DNA of 64,000 nt, taken from assembly GCF_004634245.1 (NCBI RefSeq), contig NZ_SJTF01000005.1, positions 124,001 to 188,000 on the forward strand. The letters are read 5' to 3'. Of this stretch, positions 51,174-59,954 are shown one piece after another. This stretch comes from Flavobacterium foetidum (lineage in GTDB: Bacteria; Bacteroidota; Bacteroidia; Flavobacteriales; Flavobacteriaceae). Under the pieces are notes generated by a model, which made no database searches, had not been told where the DNA came from, and saw nothing but the letters and a program-made list of their open reading frames with translations. The position numbers and the translations under genes were made by a program. Each line of letters starts with the position of its first letter. Within the stretch, counting starts at the first letter, position 1.

Positions 51174-51430
51174 TTTTTTGTTTCAGGTTTCAGGTTCTAA
51201 GTTTTAAGTTTTGTTGGAACGTAGAATTTTACCGCAAAGTTCGCAAAGGTTATTTATAGTAGGCTTATAGATTGAGATATTAAGTTCGCAAAGCTTTGTG
51301 TTGACATAGCTTTGCGAACTTTATGTTTATAAACATTACTCAGAAAAAATCTTAGCGTACTTTGCGTAAATCTTTGTGTACTTTGCGGTAGAAAAAAATC
51401 TTAGCGTACTTTGCAGTTAAATTAAACTTA
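51174..51430. repeat. GCAAAGTTCGC palindromic and tandem repeats
   Basis: Perfect 14-nt arms AAGTTCGCAAAGCT (51282-51295) and AGCTTTGCGAACTT (51308-51321) form a hairpin. Around it are CCGCAAAGTTCGCAAAGG and two direct copies of CTTAGCGTACTTTGC (from 51351 and 51401). No gene is present between 51174 and 51563. Confidence 0.65.
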
Positions 51431-51485
51431 CGGTTAACTTTTTTTAATATTTTTTCCTTCAAAACTAAAAAGTTAAAAAAAAGTG

Positions 51486-51493
51486 TACCTTTG
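51486..51493 (+). promoter_or_regulatory. -7 box of the DnaJ-KTSC gene
   Basis: TACCTTTG fits the consensus and lies 70 nt before the ATG, leaving an AT-rich leader. Confidence 0.5.
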
Positions 51494-51563
51494 CAAAAAA
51501 TTTGTCGATTTGAACTAAAACAAAACGATTTCAAACTAATAGACAAGTAGTTACCTTTTATTT

Positions 51564-52004
51564 ATGAAAAAAATAGTTGAATACCGCAAGTTACTAAACG
51601 TAGACAAAACTGCAGAATTAAAAGATTTAAAAACAATTTATCGTAATGCGATGAAAGAATCTCATCCTGATAAATTTGTTGGAGATGAGGCCGGATTAAA
51701 AGCTGCAGAAGAAAAAAGTAAAACGATTATCGAAGCTTACCACTTTTTAGTAAGCATTCACCCTGATACTATCAAACTTAATTTACCAGAGTACACCGAA
51801 ACGATTTCAACTTGCTCTATCACAGATTTCAAATTTGTTGAAGGTCGTTTAATCATTGATTTTTCTAACGGAAGTGTTTACGAATACATCAGTGTTCCAA
51901 AAGCAACTTACGTGAAAATGGTAAATGCTGATTCTCCTGCAAGATTTGCAAAAAGACATATTTTAAATGCTTTTACTTGGAGAAAGAAAACAAACCAAGA
52001 ATAG
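51564..52004 (+). CDS. DnaJ-domain and KTSC-domain protein
   Basis: A 146-residue fusion. Residues 4-66 are a J domain with the HPD motif in AMKESHPDKFVGDE, which would stimulate a DnaK-type ATPase. Residues 77-140 are a KTSC domain (ITDFKFVEGRLIIDFSNGSV, YEYISVPKATYVKMVNADSP), named after lysyl-tRNA synthetase relatives. No zinc-finger or substrate-binding region is present, so it is not a classical DnaJ. Single-gene transcript with its own promoter and terminator. Confidence 0.85.
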   Translation: MKKIVEYRKLLNVDKTAELKDLKTIYRNAMKESHPDKFVGDEAGLKAAEEKSKTIIEAYHFLVSIHPDTIKLNLPEYTETISTCSITDFKFVEGRLIIDFSNGSVYEYISVPKATYVKMVNADSPARFAKRHILNAFTWRKKTNQE

Positions 52005-52026
52005 TTTTACGTTAAAACATCAATAG

Positions 52027-52056
52027 AAGCACTCTTATTAAAGGGTGCTTTTTTTA
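52027..52056 (+). terminator. Terminator after the DnaJ-KTSC gene
   Basis: AAGCACTC and GGGTGCTT pair around an 8-nt loop and run into seven T. Confidence 0.8.
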
Positions 52057-52222
52057 TGTGTAAAAATTACAAATTTGAACTACTAAGTTTTCAAATAAAT
52101 TCAAAACCGTGAGTTTTAAATCAAATCGAACAGGCAAACACACTGATTTATTGAATATTAGACTCAAAAAAACTATAACAAAATTTTAGGTTGCAAAATT
52201 CTGTATGTTTTATATTTTTAGA

Positions 52223-52230
52223 TACTTTTG
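52223..52230 (+). promoter_or_regulatory. -7 box of the thioredoxin-fusion gene
   Basis: TACTTTTG lies 34 nt before the ATG at 52265. Confidence 0.5.
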
Positions 52231-52264
52231 TTGCACAAATCATTTAACTAATTAATTTTTTATA

Positions 52265-53431
52265 ATGAAAAAAATACTTTTTTTACTTACGGCATCTGCA
52301 GCTATCATTTCATGCAGCAAAGTTAAAGACGGAGAATATCTAATTACGGGTACTGCAAAAGGAATTGAAAACGGAAAAACAATCATCTTACAAGGAATGG
52401 ATCCGGCTACAAGAATGACAGTTGCTCTTGACACAGTAAAAGTTGCAGACGGAAAATTTGAAATAAAAGGTAAAGTTACTGAGCCTGCTTTTCATACATT
52501 AATTCTTCAGGATGCAAACGCTCCGATTCCTTTTATCTTAGAAACAGGAGAAATCAAAATTGACATCGACAAGGATAGCATCCAAAGAACTAAAGTTTCT
52601 GGAACATACAACAATGATGAGTATGTGAAATTTGACGAAGATTTAAGAAAAACTCAAAAAAGCTTAATTGATTTTCAAAAAAACAACAATGAGAAAATGA
52701 AGCAAGCGCAACAAGCACAAGATACAGCTACTATCAACAGCTTGATGAAACAATATATGACTATCCAGACAGAAGTTCAGGAAAACAGCAAAAAGAAGTA
52801 TTTAGCTTATGCTGAAGGTCATCCAAAATCTTACATCTCTGCATTGATCATCCAAAGCATGATTAATGACCCAAGCGCAGACATTAAAAAAGCAGAAAGC
52901 TTATACAATTCTTTAGACGAATCTGTTAAAAACACAACACCAGGTAAAGAAATCAAAACTAGACTTGGACAAGCAAAATTACCTGCAGTAGGTGCATCCG
53001 CAGCTCCTGTTGGTAGCGCTAAATGAAGAGCAGATTTTTCGGCTCCAAATCCAGACGGAAAAGTAGTTTCGCTTAAGGAAAGCCTAGGAAAAGTTACTAT
53101 CGTTGATTTCTGGGCTTCATGGTGCGGACCATGCCGAAAAGAAAATCCGAATATCGTAGCCCTTTATAAAGAACTTCATTCAAAAGGTCTAAACATCATT
53201 GGTGTTTCCTTGGATAAGGATGCTGCAAAATGGAAAGAAGCGATTGCAAAAGATGGTTTAACCTGGACGCATGTTTCGAATCTAAAATTTTGGGACGAAC
53301 CAATTGCAAAACAATATCAAGTTGAAGCAATTCCAGCGACTTTTATTCTTGATGCATCAGGAAAAGTGGTAGCTCAAGATTTAAGAGGGCCAGAATTGAA
53401 GGCTAAAGTTTTAGAGCTTTTAGCTAAATAG
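52265..53431 (+). pseudogene. DUF4369-thioredoxin lipoprotein gene interrupted by TGA
   Basis: The N-terminal part (253 codons) is a lipoprotein (MKKILFLLTASAAIISC) with a DUF4369 domain at about residues 22-120 and a helical middle. A TGA at 53024-53026 follows the linker ASAAPVGSAK. The same frame then continues, without another stop, through ADFSAPNPDGKVVSLKESLG and the redox motif WCGPC (53120-53134) to 53431. An intact protein of 388 residues would be a periplasmic thiol-disulfide reductase. With the stop, only the N-terminal domain is made unless the C-terminal part starts anew. Nonsense mutation or base error are both possible. Confidence 0.75.
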
Positions 53432-53451
53432 CACTAAATATCAAAACAAAG

Positions 53452-53476
53452 AAATCTCCCTTAGTGGAGATTTTTT
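53452..53476 (+). terminator. Terminator after the thioredoxin domain
   Basis: AAATCTCC (53452-53459) and GGAGATTT (53466-53473) pair around CTTAGT, followed by T. Confidence 0.8.
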
Positions 53477-53526
53477 TATTTTAATAATTCATCATTGGAA
53501 AGTATTAAAAAAGAATATTATCAATT

Positions 53527-53722
53527 CAACTCGTTGGGTGAAATTATTTTCAACACATAGAAACATAGTTTAACTAAACTTAAAAAAGGCGTTTCACTAG
53601 TCTAAATGCACATAGTTTAGCTATGTGTGGAAACTTGTTTGTTCCATTTTCTTTTTTCGGCACAAAAAACCATCCTTCTATGTGTTAAAATGCTTTTATT
53701 TTTTAATTACACCCAACGGGTT
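53527..53722. repeat. MITE-like element with terminal inverted repeats
   Basis: The left end AACTCGTTGGGTGAAATTAT with TCAACACATAG (to 53560) is inverted at the right end as CTATGTGTTAAA and TTAATTACACCCAACGGGTT (53678-53722). The total is about 196 nt with no coding capacity. The inner part matches the copy at 8020-8197 in inverse orientation. No transposase is near. The remaining sequence to the tRNA (53723-54010) is AT-rich and otherwise empty. Confidence 0.65.
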
Positions 53723-53942
53723 ATCAATTCAATATTTATTTACAAAAAAAGCAGCAATAGCAGAGCCTAACGACTTTTGAGGCTTAAAAACGATTTGACA
53801 AATTCTATAAAAAACCAAAAGAATAATCTTACTTTTAAAAATAAACAAAAAAAAAATTCGGGACAAGCGTTTTTTATTCTGTTCAATTCCAAGCGATTAA
53901 AAAATATCTTTAAAATAACTTAAAATTAAGTCGTTTTTTTGT

Positions 53943-53972
53943 TTGGAAATGTAGAAAGAGTTCCTATCTTTG
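53943..53972 (+). promoter_or_regulatory. Promoter of tRNA-Tyr
   Basis: TTG at 53943-53945, a 19-nt spacer and TATCTTTG at 53965-53972 match the Bacteroidota consensus exactly. Confidence 0.8.
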
Positions 53973-54010
53973 CAACCGCTTAGAACAACAAAGCACAACG
54001 CTAGAGATTC

Positions 54011-54091
54011 GGGGAGATACTCAAGCGGCCAACGAGGGCAGACTGTAAATCTGCTGTGAAAACTTCGCAGGTTCGAATCCTGCTCTCCCCA
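54011..54091 (+). tRNA. tRNA-Tyr (GTA)
   Basis: The acceptor arms GGGGAGA (54011-54017) and TCTCCCC (54084-54090) pair fully, with A as discriminator. The anticodon loop ACTGTAAAT gives GTA, tyrosine. The long variable arm and the T loop GTTCGAATC are present. CCA is not encoded (ACA follows). It decodes TAY codons. Confidence 0.95.
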
Positions 54092-54092
54092 C

Positions 54093-54127
54093 AAAACCTG
54101 TAAATCTTTTGATTTACAGGTTTTTTA
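54093..54127 (+). terminator. Terminator of tRNA-Tyr
   Basis: AAAACCTGTAAATC and GATTTACAGG form a hairpin with a TTTT loop, followed by six T, directly after the tRNA. Confidence 0.9.
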
Positions 54128-54298
54128 ATTTTACCCTGTTTTTCAGATTTTTTAAAACTAATCAATCGCAAAAGTGGATCAATCGCAAAAATTCAGAAGT
54201 TGGAAAAAATTAAGCATACATAAACAAGCAACATGCAAAACAATTCTTTCCCGTTGCATTTGAATTCGTATATTCGGCCTTTATTTTGAAAAAAGAGA

Positions 54299-55555
54299 AT
54301 GATTGCTAAATTGAATGAAAAAAAATCCTATCCGTGGATTGTTGTTGGCCTGCTTTGGTTTGTTGCTTTATTGAATTATTTAGACCGACAAATGCTCTCT
54401 ACAATGAAATCAGCGATGATGGATGACATTCCTGAATTGGCTAAAGCTGAAAATTTTGGCTTTTTGATGGCTATCTTTCTTTGGATTTATGCACTTATGA
54501 GCCCTGTGTCCGGAATTATCGCTGATCGGTTTAACCGAAAAAGAATTATTATAGGTAGTCTTTTTATCTGGTCAGGGGTGACTATGGCGATGGGCTATGC
54601 CACAACTTTCAATCAGATTTATATTTTGCGAGGCATTATGGGTTTTAGTGAAGCTTTTTATATTCCAGCCGCATTATCCTTAATTGCAGATTACCATCAG
54701 GAAAAAACACGTTCATTTGCAATTGCGATTCATACCACCGGAATTTATTTAGGTCAGGCGCTGGGGGGGTTTGGAGCTACTATTTCTAAGCATTTTTCCT
54801 GGCATTTCAGCTTTCACTCCGTAGGTTTACTTGGTGTAGTTTATAGTTTAGTACTTATATTTTTATTACGAGAAAAGAAAGCATACTTTTTTGATTCTTC
54901 AAAAATATCATCTGTCACGTTTGAGTTTAGGCAAATGTTCAAAGGATTAGGAATATTATTCGGCAATATCTCCTTTTGGGTGTTACTTTTCTATTTCGCT
55001 GCCCCAAGTTTACCAGGCTGGGCTGCCAAAAACTGGTTGCCTACCTTGTTTACCGAAACTTTACATTTAGATATGTCTCTCGCAGGACCAATGGCAACAG
55101 TAACCATTTCGATGGCTTCTTTTTTTGGTGTTTTAATTGGCGGCGCGATTTCTGATAAATGGGTGATGAAACATCTTAAAGGACGTATTTATACAAGCAC
55201 TATCGGATTGTTTCTTACCATTCCTGCATTGTTCCTATTTGGATACTGCTGCAATATTGAAGCTATTATTTTTGGCGCGATTCTTTTTGGACTTGGATTT
55301 GGAATGTACGACACCAACAACATGCCGATTCTCTGCCAGTTTGTTGCACCTCGCTATAGGGCTACAGGATATGGAATCATGAATTTTGTAGGTATTTCAG
55401 CTGGCGCCGTTATCACCGAGTTTTTAGGAAAAGCAGCCGATAATGGAGGAATGAGACAAGTATTTGTACTACTCTTATTTGTCGTGATTACTGCCATTGT
55501 CTTACAACTGATGACGCTGAATCCAAAAACTATAGATATGACCGAGGAGAAATGA
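54299..55555 (+). CDS. MFS transporter, ACS-like sugar acid/anion symporter
   Basis: A 418-residue protein with 12 membrane spans. The first-loop motif reads ALLNYLDRQMLS and GIIADRFNRKRIII; YIPAALSLIADYHQEKTRSF lies around TM4-5. This outline fits the anion:cation symporter group, which carries hexuronates and other sugar acids. The substrate cannot be fixed. It lies between tRNA-Tyr and the DeoR operon, 407 nt before the latter, and may serve the same catabolic route or be independent. Confidence 0.85.
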   Translation: MIAKLNEKKSYPWIVVGLLWFVALLNYLDRQMLSTMKSAMMDDIPELAKAENFGFLMAIFLWIYALMSPVSGIIADRFNRKRIIIGSLFIWSGVTMAMGYATTFNQIYILRGIMGFSEAFYIPAALSLIADYHQEKTRSFAIAIHTTGIYLGQALGGFGATISKHFSWHFSFHSVGLLGVVYSLVLIFLLREKKAYFFDSSKISSVTFEFRQMFKGLGILFGNISFWVLLFYFAAPSLPGWAAKNWLPTLFTETLHLDMSLAGPMATVTISMASFFGVLIGGAISDKWVMKHLKGRIYTSTIGLFLTIPALFLFGYCCNIEAIIFGAILFGLGFGMYDTNNMPILCQFVAPRYRATGYGIMNFVGISAGAVITEFLGKAADNGGMRQVFVLLLFVVITAIVLQLMTLNPKTIDMTEEK

Positions 55556-55671
55556 GGTTAAGGTGTACTTCTTTCTGAAAAACTTCCAATGACAACATTA
55601 TTTAAATTAATGCAGCTGTAGCCGATTACAATTGCTTTCTCTCTCATGAAGCGAAATATAATATGCTGCAG

Positions 55672-55737
55672 TGAAGCCTTAAGTTTAAATTCAGCCCCAC
55701 CCATGAAACCTGCAAATCGAATTTGCAGGTTTTTTTT
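55672..55737 (+). other. tRNA 3-prime-end-like remnant and terminator
   Basis: AAGTTTAAATTCAGCCCCAC followed by CCA looks like a decayed T arm and acceptor end. It is followed directly by a hairpin, AAACCTGCAAAT-cga-ATTTGCAGGTTT (55704-55730) with T run, much like the one after tRNA-Tyr. No matching 5-prime half is visible. The hairpin also terminates the MFS transcript. Confidence 0.4.
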
Positions 55738-55903
55738 GGCACTTTTTAAGAGTAGTACGCAATGTAAACAACACATAAACTAAAATGTTGAACATTATTC
55801 CTATATAAAGTGTAAAACTGAAACACAATAATTTTAAATTTTCTTTTATTTTCTTTTATTTATCTTTGTTTTTCTTTTATTTTTATTTAAGTTTGTTTTT
55901 ATA

Positions 55904-55937
55904 TTGTTTTTTAGCCTTTTAATTTATTTTATATTTG
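55904..55937 (+). promoter_or_regulatory. Promoter of the DeoR sugar operon
   Basis: TATATTTG at 55930-55937 with TTG at 55904-55906 (23-nt spacer) fits the consensus and lies 25 nt before deoR. The upstream 55760-55930 is very T-rich, contains another possible -7 box, TATCTTTG (55861-55868), and holds no gene. Confidence 0.55.
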
Positions 55938-55962
55938 TTATTCATAACTGAAACAAATAAAT

Positions 55963-56724
55963 ATGTTAGCAAATCAAAGAAGAGAAAAAATTCTAGATCT
56001 TTTAAAAGAGGATGGCTTTGCCAAAGTAAATGATCTAGCGCGATTATTTAAAGTTACAGAAGTAACTATACGTCAAGACCTTGAGAAACTAGAAAGTGAA
56101 GGATTGATCCTCAAAGAACATGGCGGCGCAAGCATTAAAAACGTAGAAGATCAAGTTAAGAGTTTTTCTCTACAACGTCAGGAAAATCTTGAACAGAAAT
56201 CGGCTATTGCACAAAAATGCCTTGAATTCATAGAAAATGGAGACACGATTATTCTCGATTCGGGGTCGACAACAACAGAAATTGCAAAAAAACTAAAGGG
56301 TTTAAAACAATTAACAGTAATTACTAATGCCTTAAACATAGCATTATTGTTGGGAGCTGATCCTGACATAGAGGTCATTATGACGGGAGGCGAATTCAAA
56401 CCGCCGACATTGTCATTGACAGGACAAAAGGCTGCTGACTTTTTTAAAGGACTGAATGTGCAGAAATTATTTTTAGCGACAGCTGGAATCTCATTAAAAG
56501 CCGGCCTTACCTATCCTAGCATTAGTGACTTGGTCGTAAAAAAAGCGATGATCGAGGCCGCAGATGTCACCTATCTTGTAGCGGACAGCACTAAAATGGG
56601 CAAAAGCGCATTAGCCAGCCTAGGGGCTTTGTCGTTAATAGATTATATAATTACTGATGACAATATTGAAGAAAAACACAAACAAGTATTTAGAGACAAC
56701 GAAATCGAAGTAATAGTAGCATAA
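55963..56724 (+). CDS. DeoR/GlpR-family transcriptional regulator
   Basis: A 253-residue repressor of the DeoR family. The N-terminal helix-turn-helix is FAKVNDLARLFKVTEVTIRQ, with LEKLESEGLILKEHGGA at its end. The sugar-phosphate-sensing domain follows, with DTIILDSGSTTTEIAKKLKG, VITNALNIALLL and MTGGEFKPPTLSLTG. It is the first gene of the operon and 20 nt before the isomerase. By family precedent it represses the operon until a phosphorylated sugar intermediate binds. Confidence 0.9.
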   Translation: MLANQRREKILDLLKEDGFAKVNDLARLFKVTEVTIRQDLEKLESEGLILKEHGGASIKNVEDQVKSFSLQRQENLEQKSAIAQKCLEFIENGDTIILDSGSTTTEIAKKLKGLKQLTVITNALNIALLLGADPDIEVIMTGGEFKPPTLSLTGQKAADFFKGLNVQKLFLATAGISLKAGLTYPSISDLVVKKAMIEAADVTYLVADSTKMGKSALASLGALSLIDYIITDDNIEEKHKQVFRDNEIEVIVA

Positions 56725-56744
56725 AAAAACTTAATTAATAATAC

Positions 56745-58148
56745 ATGGTAATATCAACACTAGGGGTAATAATTGGAAATAGAGATTTTTTTCCGGACAG
56801 TTTGGTTGAAAAAGCTAGACTTGAAATTATTGACGTTTTTGCCCAATTAAACATCAAACCTATTCTATTAGACAACACCGATACAAAACTTGGCGGCGTA
56901 GAAACGTATAAAGAAGCGCAGAAGTGTGCTGAATTATTCAAAAGACACCAGGATGAGATTATGGGAGTACTGGTGTTGCTGCCCAATTTTGGTGATGAAA
57001 AAGGCGTGGCCGACACTTTAAAACTTGCTAACCTAAATGTTCCGGTTCTCATACAGGCCTATCCTGACGAACTAACCAAATTAAACGTGGCTAATAGACG
57101 TGATTCTTGGTGCGGCAAAATTTCAGTCTGCAATAATCTATATCAGTATGGCATAAAATATTCTTTGACAAGCCAGCACGTTATGAGTCCGTCTGACCCT
57201 GTTTTCCAAAAAGACTTGTTAGACTTCATTGCTGTCTGCCGAGTAGTCAAAGGTATGCGCAATGTACGTATTGGAGCTATCGGAGCTAGACCTGGAGCAT
57301 TTAATACTGTTCGTTATTCTGAAAAGATTCTGCAAAGAAACGGCATTACGGTAACTACAGCAGATTTGTCTGAAATTTTAGGAAAAGCAAATAAGTTAAC
57401 CGCAGAAGACGAATCAGTAAAACAACATCTACAGTCCATAAACGCTTATGTTGCTCAAGGTAAAACACCTAACGAGGCCATGCTCCAAATAGCAAAATTA
57501 GATGTTGTCCTAAAAGAGTTTATGGAAGAACACGCTCTCGATGCTACTGCCATTCAATGCTGGACTTCATTACAGCAAAATTACGGTTGCAATGTGTGCA
57601 CAAGCATGAGTATCATGAGTGAAAACATGCTTCCGAGCGCCTGCGAAGTAGACGTTACCGGAACGTTGAGTATGTACGCCATGCAGCTGGCTTCGGGTTC
57701 TCCAAGTGCGTTGGTTGATTGGAATAACAACTATGCCGATGATCCTGAAAAATGTGTTTTATTTCACTGCGGGAACTGGGCTAAATCATTTATTCCAGAC
57801 ATTCAGTTAAGCACTGCTCCTATTTTAGGAACTACCGTAGGAGTTGAAAATACGTATGGCGCATTAGACGGAAGAACACCTGCCATGCCGCTTACTTACG
57901 GCAGAATCAGTACCGATGATCCAAAAGGGATCATTAAAGTCTACATTGGTGAAGGCGAACTTACAGATGACGCATTAAATACATTTGGCAATAGAGCTGT
58001 CGCTCAAATACCTGACCTTCAAGGGTTGATGCAGTACATCTGCAAAAACGGATTTGAGCACCACGTTGTAATGAACGCCTCAAAAACAGCCGCAATCTTA
58101 GAAGAAGCTCTAGGAAATTATATGGGCTGGGAAGTTTATAAACACTAA
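56745..58148 (+). CDS. L-fucose/L-arabinose isomerase-family protein
   Basis: A 467-residue cytoplasmic protein of the fucose/arabinose isomerase superfamily, which converts aldoses to ketoses with Mn2+. Features are VLVLLPNFGDEKGVADTLKL, RIGAIGARPGAFNTVRYSEK, CWTSLQQNYGCNVCTSMSIM and the Glu and Asp of PSACEVDVTG in the metal region. It does not look like a standard AraA or FucI and probably acts on another aldose. It precedes a split transketolase by 10 nt, so its ketose product may be the transketolase substrate after phosphorylation. Confidence 0.85.
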   Translation: MVISTLGVIIGNRDFFPDSLVEKARLEIIDVFAQLNIKPILLDNTDTKLGGVETYKEAQKCAELFKRHQDEIMGVLVLLPNFGDEKGVADTLKLANLNVPVLIQAYPDELTKLNVANRRDSWCGKISVCNNLYQYGIKYSLTSQHVMSPSDPVFQKDLLDFIAVCRVVKGMRNVRIGAIGARPGAFNTVRYSEKILQRNGITVTTADLSEILGKANKLTAEDESVKQHLQSINAYVAQGKTPNEAMLQIAKLDVVLKEFMEEHALDATAIQCWTSLQQNYGCNVCTSMSIMSENMLPSACEVDVTGTLSMYAMQLASGSPSALVDWNNNYADDPEKCVLFHCGNWAKSFIPDIQLSTAPILGTTVGVENTYGALDGRTPAMPLTYGRISTDDPKGIIKVYIGEGELTDDALNTFGNRAVAQIPDLQGLMQYICKNGFEHHVVMNASKTAAILEEALGNYMGWEVYKH

Positions 58149-58158
58149 ATGAATCAAG

Positions 58159-58998
58159 ATGCACATTGCAGAATTAAAACGAAAATCAATAGAGAGTAGG
58201 AAAAAAATACTCAAATATATCTACAATGCCAAAGCAGGACATACTGGAGGAAGCCTCTCTATTGTGGATATTCTGAATGTATTGTACAATGATGTCATGA
58301 ACATTTCTCCGGAAAACTTCAATTCTAAGAACAAGGATGTCTTTATTCAGAGCAAAGGACACTCTGTTGAAGCTTTGTATGTAGTTTTAGCAGACAAGGG
58401 CTTTTTTCCCGAAGAAGATTTATTATCGCTTTGCCAATACAACTCTCCGTACATTGGGCATCCTACTAAAAGCATTCCTGGAATCGAACAAAATACAGGC
58501 GGCCTAGGGCACGGATTGCCGATTTGCGCCGGAGCGGCTTTGGCGGCGAAAAAAGACAACTCGGATGCAAAAGTGTTTACAATTCTTGGTGACGGCGAAA
58601 TGGCAGAAGGCTCAAACTGGGAGGCTATGATGTTTGCCTCGCATTACAAACTAGATAATCTGTGTGCTATCTTAGACTATAACAAACTCCAAATTACGGC
58701 CTCAAACGCTGACGTTATGGGACTAGAACCTATAGATAAAAAACTGGAGGCTTTTGGCTGGGCGGTAACCCATGTGGACGGGCATGATTTGGATGAACTT
58801 TCTAAAACGCTAAATAGTTTACCATTAGAAAACGGCAAGCCTTCCTTTATCATTGCCCACACAACTAAAGGAAAAGGTGTCAGCTATATGGAAAATGTCC
58901 TGAAATGGCATCATGGCGTTCCTACAGAAGAACAATACAATTTGGCTATAGCAGAATTAGACCTGCAATTACAAGAACTTGAAACTGTCTTAAAATAA
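58159..58998 (+). CDS. Transketolase N-terminal subunit
   Basis: A 279-residue subunit carrying the diphosphate end of the thiamine site: GHTGGSLSIVDILNVLYND near the start, and the TPP motif GDGEMAEGSNWEAMMFASHY ending in LDYNKLQ. Classical transketolases are single chains of about 660 residues; here the two halves are separate genes, as in many specialised sugar pathways. The stop overlaps the next start as TAATG. It transfers two-carbon ketol units between sugar phosphates. Confidence 0.93.
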   Translation: MHIAELKRKSIESRKKILKYIYNAKAGHTGGSLSIVDILNVLYNDVMNISPENFNSKNKDVFIQSKGHSVEALYVVLADKGFFPEEDLLSLCQYNSPYIGHPTKSIPGIEQNTGGLGHGLPICAGAALAAKKDNSDAKVFTILGDGEMAEGSNWEAMMFASHYKLDNLCAILDYNKLQITASNADVMGLEPIDKKLEAFGWAVTHVDGHDLDELSKTLNSLPLENGKPSFIIAHTTKGKGVSYMENVLKWHHGVPTEEQYNLAIAELDLQLQELETVLK

Positions 58999-59954
58999 TG
59001 GTAGAAATAAAAACAATTGACGCCGCTAATCTAGAAGTCTTTTCTGAAGTCCTTCAATCGTTGGCCGCTACAGATAGAGACATTACGGTGGTTACGAGCG
59101 ACTCTCGCGGATCAGGAAAGTTAGTGCCGTTTGGACAGAAATATCCAGACCAGATTGTCGAAGTTGGTATTGCCGAACAGAATCTTGTTGGCGTTGCCAC
59201 CGGACTGGCGAGCATGGGCAAGAAAGCATTTGCCGTCTCCCCTGCCTGTTTCCTTACGGCAAGAGCATTAGAACAGATTAAAAATGATGTCGCTTATTCT
59301 GACAATCCTGTAAAATTAATCGGTATTAGTGCTGGCGTAAGTTATGGTGCTTTAGGAACAACACACCACAGTTTGCATGATTTTGCAGTGCTGAGGGCAA
59401 TTAACAACATCACGATTGTAGCCCCTGCAGACAATTACGAGACAGCAGAAGCCATTAAGCAGGTGGCTGAAATGCATAGCCCTGTTTACCTCCGCTTCGG
59501 CAAAAAAACGATGCCGGCAAACCTGAATGCAACTGGTTCAGATTTCAAGATTGGAAAAGGTCGTGTTGTTCAGGAAGGAAGCGATTTGACTTTTATTGCT
59601 ACTGGCGAGGCTGTGCTTCCTTGTGTAGAAGCGGCAAAACTTCTAGAAAAAGAACATAATATCAGTTGTAAAATCATCAGTATTCATACTATCAAACCTT
59701 TGGATTCTGAATTATTATTGGCTGTTGCCGAAAATAAAAAACCGATTATTACCGTTGAAGAACATTCCATCAATGGTGGACTAGGTGAAGCTGTTGCGTC
59801 TTTATTATTTCAAAACGGAAATACGAACAAATTCAAAATTGTAGGATTGCCGGATGACCATACCGTTTCTGGTTCGCAGACCGAAATTTTCAATCATTAT
59901 GGCATATCGGCCGACGGACTAAAAAATACTGCCTTAAATCTTTTAAGCTTATGA
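58998..59954 (+). CDS. Transketolase C-terminal subunit
   Basis: A 318-residue partner of the upstream subunit. It has the pyrimidine-binding domain (VEVGIAEQNLVGVATGLASM, with the Glu that activates thiamine; YGALGTTHHSLHDFAVLRAI; PVYLRFGKKTMPA) and the C-terminal transketolase domain (IISIHTIKPLDSELLLAVAE, EEHSINGGLGEAVA). Together they make one TPP enzyme. The stop overlaps the binding-protein start by 4 nt, so enzyme and importer genes are translationally linked. Confidence 0.93.
   Translation: MVEIKTIDAANLEVFSEVLQSLAATDRDITVVTSDSRGSGKLVPFGQKYPDQIVEVGIAEQNLVGVATGLASMGKKAFAVSPACFLTARALEQIKNDVAYSDNPVKLIGISAGVSYGALGTTHHSLHDFAVLRAINNITIVAPADNYETAEAIKQVAEMHSPVYLRFGKKTMPANLNATGSDFKIGKGRVVQEGSDLTFIATGEAVLPCVEAAKLLEKEHNISCKIISIHTIKPLDSELLLAVAENKKPIITVEEHSINGGLGEAVASLLFQNGNTNKFKIVGLPDDHTVSGSQTEIFNHYGISADGLKNTALNLLSL

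Noticed and set aside
53024..53026. TGA read as selenocysteine
   Set aside because: The position is a flexible linker, no cysteine is expected there, and no SECIS-like element is evident just downstream.
53897..54094. Minus-strand frame of 65 codons
   Set aside because: It lies across tRNA-Tyr; such frames are common shadows of tRNA genes.
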